Below, in pieces: positions 57,108-64,000 of a stretch of 64,000 nt of DNA. Position 1 is the first letter of the stretch. Every line of letters begins with the position of its first letter. The notes beneath the pieces were generated by a model. That model had not been told where the DNA came from. It worked only from the letters and a program-made list of their open reading frames with translations, and ran no database searches. This DNA is from Tachypleus tridentatus. Lineage: Eukaryota > Arthropoda > Merostomata > Xiphosura > Limulidae. Location of the stretch: contig NC_134834.1 in the NCBI RefSeq assembly GCF_004210375.1, forward strand, positions 137,177,009-137,241,008, read 5' to 3'. Both the position numbers and the translations under genes were made by a program.

Positions 57108-58990
57108 GTAATTACTTGTACTGCTATTTATTACAAGGCAAACAGCCATATAAAACAGATGTATGTAACTTCTGCATGGTTAATGTAGTAAGTACTTGTA
57201 TTTCTAGTTATTATACAGCAAACAGCCATATAAAACACATATATATGACTCCTGCATGTTTAATTTAGTAATTACTTGAGGAGCTACTTATTATCCACCA
57301 AAAATACCATATAAAACAGATGTATGTGACTTCTGCATGTTAAATCTAGTAATTTCTCGTAGTGCTACATATTAAAGAGCAAGCAGACATATATAAGATA
57401 TGTGACTTGTTAAAGTATGATTTAGTAATTAATTCTTTTGCTACTTATTATACAGCAAGCAGACATAAAGAACATATATATATATATATGACTTTTGAAT
57501 GTATAATTTAGTAATTTATTGTAGTGCTATTTACTACACAGCAAACAGCCATATAAAACAAATTTACGTGACTTCTGCATGTTTAGTTTAGTAATTATTT
57601 GTAGAGCTAGTTTTTACACAACAAACAGCCATAAAAACAGATATACAGTATGTGACTTCTGCATGTTTAATTTGGTAATTACTTGTAGTGCTACTTATTA
57701 TTCAGCAAGCGGACATATACAACAGATATATGTGATTTGTGAATGTATAATTTAGTAATTAAATGCTTTTCTACTTATTATACAGGAAGCAGACATATAG
57801 AACAGATATATATGATTTGTGATTGTATAATGTAATAATAATTAATTTTGTTACTTATTATGCAGCAAGCAGACATATAAAAGAGATATATATGATTTCA
57901 GAATGTATAATTTCATACTTTTGGTTTTGGTACTTATTATACAGAATGCATAAAACAGATGTACGTGACTTCTGTATGTTTAATTTAGTAATTACTTTTA
58001 TTGCTTCCTGTTATGGAGGAAGCAGACATATAGAACAGATATATATGACTTGTGAAAGTTTAATTTAGTAATTACTTCTAGTGCTACTATTATACAGGAA
58101 GCAGACATGTAGAACAGATATATATGAATTATGAATGTTTAATTTAGTAATTACTTGTAGTGCTACTTATTATACAGGAAGCAGACATACATAACAGATC
58201 TATATGACTTGTGAATGTTTAATCTAGTAATTACTTCTGTAACTATTTATTATAGTGCAAGCAGACATATATAACAAATATATATGATTTATGAAGTATA
58301 ATTTAGTAATTACTTGTTTTTCTACTTATTATACAGCAAGCAGACATATAGAACAGATATATATAACTTGTGAATGTTCAATTTAGTAATCACTTCTAGT
58401 GCTACTTATACAGGAAGCAGACATATATAACAAATATATATGATTTATGAAGTATAATTTAGTAATTACTTGTTTTTCTACTTATTATACAGCAAGCAGA
58501 CATATAGAACAGATATATATAACTTGTGAATGTTCAATTTAGTAATCACTTCTAGTGCTACTTATACAGGAAGCAGACATGTAGAACAAATATATATGAT
58601 TTGTTAATGTTTAATTTAATAATTACTTGTAGTACTACTTATTACTCAGCAAAGAGACCATATAAAATAGATGTTTGTGATTTCTGCATGCTTAATTTAG
58701 TATTTAATTGTAATGCTACTTATTACACGACAAGCAGCCATATAAAACAAATGTAGTGACGTCTGCATGTTTAATTTAGTAATTACTTGTAGTGCTACTT
58801 ATGACACAGCAAGCAACTATATAAAACAGATATATGTGATTTCTGCATGTAACGTCACCCAACTGATGAAGAATCAGACATCTAAAACACATTTTTGGAA
58901 CTTGTGAATTTATAATTAAGTAATTATTTGTAAGTTGCTGACATTGAAAGAAATGTATGTAATTCGAGAATATAAAATTTGGTATATTGA
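57108..58990 (+). repeat. About 79-bp minisatellite, right block (about 23 units)
   Basis: Same unit as 53690-54446. Two variant types alternate: 'gacttctgcatgtttaattt' with 'caaacagccatataaaacag', and 'gacttgtgaatgtataattt' with 'caagcagacatatagaacag'. Units decay toward 58990. Confidence 0.95.
58273..58584 (+). repeat. Recent 156-bp dimer duplication within the 79-bp array
   Basis: Starting 'AACAAATATATATGATTTAT', two copies begin at 58273 and 58429 and are nearly identical through 'CACTTCTAGTGCTACTTATA'. One unit of each dimer is shortened, which gives 156 rather than 158-160. Confidence 0.92.
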
Positions 58991-59119
58991 TTTGTAATAT
59001 GGCCTCCTTAAGAAAATAATAGATTTCTAATGAAAGTCTTAGGTAATTCTCGCACATGCTGCTTGATTTGTTAGAGAAATTATTAAGATGTAAGTGTATT
59101 TTTATATAGACGTACTACA

Positions 59120-59700
59120 TCGGAAGATATTACCAACAGGCTTTAACTTCTTTTTTTTTTTAATAATACAACACATTATTGATAGGTTGTAGTTTCAAGT
59201 TTCTTCAAGGAAAGCAAATAATGATAAGTTGTAGTTTTATGTTTGATAGAGACACATCAATTAAAAGTTGCAGATTAATGATTGATTGGGGAAAGACATT
59301 AATTAAAAGTTCCAGATTAATGTTTGGTAGGGGAAGATATTATTGATAAGCTGTAGTTTTATGTTTGACAGGAAAAAACATTATTGATATGTTGCAGTTT
59401 TATATTTGATAGGGAAAAACATTATTATTACGTTTTAATCTGGTGTTAATAGAAGAGACCTTATTAATAAGTATTAATTTGTTTTACAGGGATTTATAAT
59501 CAATAAGTTTAATATTGTTTTGAAAAACGAAGATATTATTACTAAATTTTATTTTGATTTTGAAAGGATACATTAATAGTAAGATTTAACTTGTTTTTGG
59601 TCAATAGAATAGATTATTATTAACTTGTTACTTTTTAGATGGGATAACATTTTATTGATATGTTTTACTTCTCTGATAAAGTAAGTTATTATTGGTAACT
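59120..59700 (+). repeat. Decayed minisatellite, unit about 55-60 bp
   Basis: 'ggaaaaacattattgataag' then 'ttgtagttttatgtttgata' recurs about ten times (for example 59167, 59215, 59290, 59340, 59380, 59415), fading toward 59700. Confidence 0.75.
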
Positions 59701-59737
59701 GCCGTATTTTACTGATGATGGTTGATTTTTGTTAAAC

Positions 59738-59780
59738 ACAGAGTTACACATCGGACTATCTGTGTTTTCTTTACTGTAAT
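59738..59780 (-). mobile_element. SINE tail fragment (family 2 or 3)
   Basis: 'AAACACAGAGTTACACATCG' and 'GACTATCTGTGTTTTC' fit the complement of the shared tail only. Confidence 0.45.
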
Positions 59781-59816
59781 GAGCTACAATGGGGCCTTTT
59801 TGATACGTTTTAATTA

Positions 59817-60096
59817 TTTGGTTTGGTTTGATTTTAATTTCGTGGAAAGCTACATGAGGGCTATCTGCGCTACCCGTCCCTAATTTGGAAGTGTAAGACT
59901 ATAAAGAAGGCAGCTAGTCATCACCACCCACCTCCAACTCTTGGGCTACTCTTTTACCAACGAATAGTGGGATTGACCGTAACATTATAATGCCCTTACG
60001 GCTGAAAGGGCGAGCAAGTTTGTTTTAACGGGGATTCGAACTCGCGACCCTCGGATTACGAGTCGAGTGCCTTAACCACCTGGCTATGTTAGGCCT
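59817..60096 (-). mobile_element. SINE family 1 copy
   Basis: Full-length minus-strand copy: 'TTTCGTGGAAAGCTACATGA', body, 'GGGGATTCGAACTCGCGACC', head complement ending 'GGCTATGTTAGGCC'. No clear target duplication. Confidence 0.95.
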
Positions 60097-60742
60097 GTTT
60101 TTATTATTAAATATAATATAATTAATATTTATTTTGTTTTTATTTCTACTTGCTCTGTATCAAACCAACAATCCAAATTATGGTTCCTAATTCACCAGAA
60201 GGGATTTGCTTATGGAATTTTAATTCCTGTTTCTTTCATAATTTAAAGATATTTAATAATAAATTGCTTGGCTACATGTTCTAAAATATTTACTCTTTTT
60301 GTCGATAAAGTTCATCTAGCTTGCAAAATTAATTATGGAAGGGGTCTGTACGAGGAAAACTATATTACATCTGACGTATTTCTAACCATATGACTATTTT
60401 TTTATCACTGCTTTTAACATATCTACGTTTACTACGATGGAAAGAAATTGATTTTTAATAGCACAGTACTATTTGACTTCCTTTGTTAGAGTGAAAGTAA
60501 TAAATTACTTCCTGCTTTCCATTTGCTGAAATTGCAACATCGATTTTTTATGTGCTTTCAGTGCCCTAAGCTATCTTAAACTTTGTGATAAGGTTGACAT
60601 ATTAGAAGAGTCTTGTCTTGCTGAAAGAGAAATTTGTCCTTTTTTAATATATCGTATTGCCGGTGTGTTGTTTCTGTTGTACTGTACGTGTAGTGCATTT
60701 AATGCTATGATGTAAGAAAGTACATGTAAATTTTTAAATATG
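60097..60742. other. AT-rich DNA, nothing recognised
   Basis: No gene or repeat is visible. Confidence 0.4.
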
Positions 60743-60753
60743 CTTAAGGATAA
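60743..60753 (+). repeat. Target-site duplication, left copy (11 bp)
   Basis: CTTAAGGATAA is repeated exactly at 61033-61043 across the SINE. Confidence 0.87.
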
Positions 60754-61032
60754 TTGTTTGTTTGTTTTTTAATTTCGCACAAAGCTACTCGAGGGCTATC
60801 TGCGCTAGCCGTCCCTAATTTAGCAGTGTAAGACTAGAGGGAAAGCAGCTAGTCATCACCACCCACCACCAACTCTTGGACTACTCTTTTACCAACGAAT
60901 AGTGGGATCGACCGTCACATTATAACGCCCCCACGGCTGGGAGGGCGGGCATGTTTGGTGCAACGAGGATGCAAACCAGCGACCCTCAGATTACGAGTCG
61001 CACCCCTTAACACGCTTGGCCATGCCGGGCCA
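60754..61032 (-). mobile_element. SINE family 1 copy, well preserved
   Basis: Full-length minus-strand copy near consensus. The box-B complement is mutated ('GAGGATGCAAACCAGCGACC'). The head complement ends 'GCCATGCCGGGCCA'. It is flanked by an exact 11-bp duplication, so insertion is fairly recent. Confidence 0.96.
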
Positions 61033-61043
61033 CTTAAGGATAA

Positions 61044-61500
61044 ATATAAAGGTAGAAATTAGTGCTACAGCTTTAGACAAGTATAGCAGGAAAAAATATT
61101 GTTATAAGCAGTGCTTATATAGTGAAACGAAGTTCCTCTCAGAGAAATCGAACAGGACTGTGTATTCCAGTACCTGTTTGCATAGTTTTGAGGAAGAGGC
61201 ATCAGCATGAAGGGTTTAAAATAGATCCACCTATCTAATGCAAATATATTGAACTTATAACTTAAACCTTGTGGCTTCTCTGAAATATATATTGTTAAAA
61301 CTAATAATTATACCCTTTTAATAAAAACCTGCACAAGGAATTATTCATGGGTTAGTATGAACCACTGTGAATACATTGGTTTACCATTTCATACCAGAAA
61401 GTGATATTTAGTATGAATTGTATTGACATCATAATTATTTTTAATACAACAGTTTATTTTTGAGATTTTCTATTAATCCAAGAAAAATATTTCTTCGTTT
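61044..61500. other. AT-rich DNA, nothing recognised
   Basis: A small frame crossing the SINE edge (61016-61210) is not credible as a gene. Confidence 0.4.
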
Positions 61501-61592
61501 CCAAACGAAAAACTGCTCACTGGAGGGATCGAACCTCACATTTTGCCATTATAAGTTCTCGAGTTTACCGCTGAATCAAAGGGACGCATTGT
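61501..61592 (-). mobile_element. SINE family 3 copy, head part
   Basis: 'CTGGAGGGATCGAACCTCAC' is the box-B complement, and 'GAGTTTACCGCTGAATCAAA' with 'GGGACGC' follows at the head. The tail is not recognisable. Confidence 0.55.
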
Positions 61593-61919
61593 TAGTTTTA
61601 TCAGTATTATTTTTGGAATCTGGCATGCGACTTTTAGCTGAAATATAATTTGAAAGATATGGAGAATTTGTCGAACAAATGTAATTTCATTTTCATTCGT
61701 TCCAGTTGAACAGATCTGTGTTTTCTTTCAGTCAGTTGGTACTAGGCACGTTATGAAACTTTCCAGCTAACTTTTCAATAGAAGTAGGATATTTAAGTCT
61801 GACCAAACTATTTCGCAGAGATCGAAAGAGTACATACACAGTTCTGAGGTTTAAGCATCTCAGTTGTCTATGAATTTGATCCGAAATAACGTCCTAGATA
61901 CACAAAAGGCCTTTCTCTA
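61593..61919. other. AT-rich DNA, nothing recognised
   Basis: No gene or repeat is visible. Confidence 0.4.
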
Positions 61920-62480
61920 AATAAACGTAATAATCTGAAAACAAAACAAGTAGGATATTTCAACAAATCACAGAATAGTTTGCCACTGGATATACACGAG
62001 TCTTATTATTAAAAACACAGATACGTTACCATTCGATACACATGAAGTCTGACACAACATATATACAAACCTTACTATTACAAAACAGAAACATTATCGT
62101 TAATTACACATAACGTCTGACAATAGATATACACAAGACTAAATACTACAAACACAGAAACACTATCACTAGATACACATAAAGCCTAACAATAAATATT
62201 TACAATATCTTTCATTAGAAAAGAGAAACATTATAATTAGATACACGTAAAATTTGTTATGAAATACACAAATACATTTTCATACTTACACAGAAACCTT
62301 AATATTATGTAAATATAAAAACTTACTTTTGATAAAAAGAGATTCTGTTACTAGATATCTGTAAAACCTTTCACTATTAGAAGTAGTGAAACACTGTGGC
62401 AGAATGCATGGGTAGTCAGTAAATACTAAAAATGTTTATCAATAAATACACATAAATCTTGTTAACGAATATTGTCATGA
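61920..62480 (+). repeat. Decayed minisatellite, unit about 60-68 bp
   Basis: 'acacagaaacattatcatta', 'gatacacataaagtctgaca' and 'atagatatacacaagtctta' recur in order about eight times, best between 61985 and 62240. Confidence 0.7.
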
Positions 62481-63144
62481 GGGACAAAGACTTAGATTGT
62501 AGGAACACATAAATCGGTGATGGACAACAGTGTCATAGACAACAAGATATTTTGGTGTTTAACAATTAGAACTGTTGCGAATTCTTGTTGTTGTATATAT
62601 AATAGCGTATTTAAAACAGGATGCATTAGTGTATAATAGTGATGTTTGATAGTGTCTTAGGACAGGGGCACTCTTGAGAATAATAATGTCTTTAGAAGAG
62701 GGGTACATTAGAGTGTTTTTTAAAGTAAAACTTATAAGTATTATTATTCTTATAATGTTAATAGGTGGAATTTTATATCTCTTTCAATTCATTGGATAAT
62801 ATTATCCATTTCCAAAGCTAATTCCCCATAACAGTAAACATGGCAAGTAGTAAAACCGACAGAAACTAAAACAAGTGTGTGTGTGGATGGGGCTGCACAG
62901 GAGATGTGTAGCATGTGTTAAGTATTAAACATCAGTTGTTTTAATCACTATAGTAACAACTGGAGTTTGGTGTGGAAAAACAAAACGTTAACATCAATGA
63001 GGTAAGCTAAGCATGAAATAATAATAATAATTTTCATCGACGTAATTGTAATGCATCAAAAGTAAACGGTGAATTAATATTGTCACTAGTTATAGATTTA
63101 ATGTCGTGTAATCCATACATGGTACACGCTAAGATAATAGGTAC
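62481..63144. other. AT-rich DNA, nothing recognised
   Basis: Loose repetition near 62490-62720 may extend the neighbouring array, but I cannot define a unit. Confidence 0.35.
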
Positions 63145-63360
63145 TGCTTGTACATGACCAGGTGGTTAGGGCGTTCAACTCGTAACCTGAGAGTCGCGGG
63201 TTCGAATCCCCGTCCCACCAAGCAAGCTCGCTATTTAAGCCGTAGGGCGTTATTATTTGATGGTCAATCCCACTATTCGTTGGTAAAAGAGTAGCCCAGG
63301 TGTTAGAGGTAGATGGTAATGCGTAGCTGCCTTCCCTCTAGTCTTTTACTGCTAAATTCA
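63145..63360 (+). mobile_element. SINE family 1 copy, 3' truncated
   Basis: Head 'TGTACATGACCAGGTGGTTA', box B 'GCGGGTTCGAATCCCCGTCC', body to 'TTTTACTGCTAAATTC', where it stops without the shared tail. Loss of the 3' end is not expected from insertion, so a later deletion is likely. Confidence 0.92.
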
Positions 63361-63920
63361 AAACTAAACAAGACAATTTTCGGCGGTAGGTATAATATGT
63401 TACGATAACAATCAAAGAAGGACATTCCAGAATATCAAACTGACAAATATAAGATAATATTGACTAACAGGTACTAAATAAGAAAGGGGGTTACAAAATA
63501 GCATGCTGGGGAATATTCAACAGAGAGAGAGGGGAAACAAGTTAATATGCTGAGTCGTGTTAATCCGACATAAGCTAAACTAATGAATGTGCTATGCAGT
63601 AAAAAAGATATCACACGATAGCATACAGAGAACTCATAAGCAAGAAAGTACACCACAAAATAACATTTTGATTAAGCAAAAACAAAGAAGGGCACCTTAA
63701 GATGATATACTAAGTAACGTTAAGTAATAATTATTACCACAAGATAAATATTGAATAACATTAAGCAGATAAGGACCTCATTCCATAACATATTGCATAA
63801 CAGTAGGCAGAGATTGATACCATAATAAAAGAATATTCAATAGCGTTAATTTGAGAAAACAACTGCAATATAACATATCTATTAATACAAATCAGACGAT
63901 GTTAAGCAGAATGAATCATT
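63361..63920 (+). repeat. Decayed minisatellite, unit about 55-65 bp
   Basis: Phrases like 'aataacgttaagcagatnag' and 'gnaccataaaataacatatt' recur about eight times (for example 63465, 63535, 63655, 63705, 63750, 63800, 63865). Confidence 0.6.
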
Positions 63921-64000
63921 TATCTGTCTGCCTATACAGTGTTTGTAAATAGATTAATTTCTACTTATATATTTATCCACTCTTTAAAACAAAAGGTGAA

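Overview
The window reads as intergenic or intronic DNA from an AT-rich animal genome. There are no operons, no ribosome binding sites and no host gene that I can name. What can be identified is eukaryotic: tRNA-derived SINEs, fragments of a CR1/L2-like LINE, two Tc1-like DNA transposons, one BEL/Pao LTR retrotransposon fragment, and many minisatellite arrays. The dominant SINE is about 280 bp, has a tRNA-like head and ends in a (CAAA)n-type tail. From memory it resembles a very abundant repeat of horseshoe crab genomes, so a chelicerate (Xiphosura) source is my best guess. That assignment is inference and was not tested.

Layout. 1-11 kb: a GC-richer island with a 130-codon frame (314-706), a LINE reverse-transcriptase remnant on the minus strand (1490-1995), decayed tandem repeats (2485-3200, 4190-5720) and scattered SINEs. 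11.4-14.2 kb: two LINE fragments head to head. The rightward one carries an SGNH-esterase-like domain and an APE endonuclease, and is split by a SINE with a perfect 12-bp target duplication. 15.2-18 kb: a 63-bp tandem array invaded by a SINE and a complete-length but dead Tc1 element. 18-31 kb: decayed repeats, a second Tc1 element (23211-24772) and SINEs. 31-38 kb: SINEs, a decayed 65-bp-class array, and a GC-richer island (36.2-37.3 kb) that may hold exons or a promoter. 38.2-43.1 kb: a minisatellite of about 5 kb with a 37-bp unit and a 111-bp higher-order repeat. 43-53 kb: more SINEs and short arrays. 53.3-53.6 kb: five identical 65-bp units. 53.7-59 kb: an array of about 79-bp units with a 5'-truncated BEL/Pao element embedded in it. 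59-64 kb: decayed arrays and SINEs.

How the parts relate. SINEs and Tc1 elements depend on enzymes supplied elsewhere: a LINE for the SINEs and an intact transposase for the Tc1 copies. No intact copy of either is present here. The three SINE families share one 3' tail, which suggests a single LINE partner. Much of the DNA that is not a transposon is tandem repeat in successive stages of decay, and SINEs repeatedly sit inside those arrays. No CRISPR array, rRNA gene or functional tRNA gene was seen.
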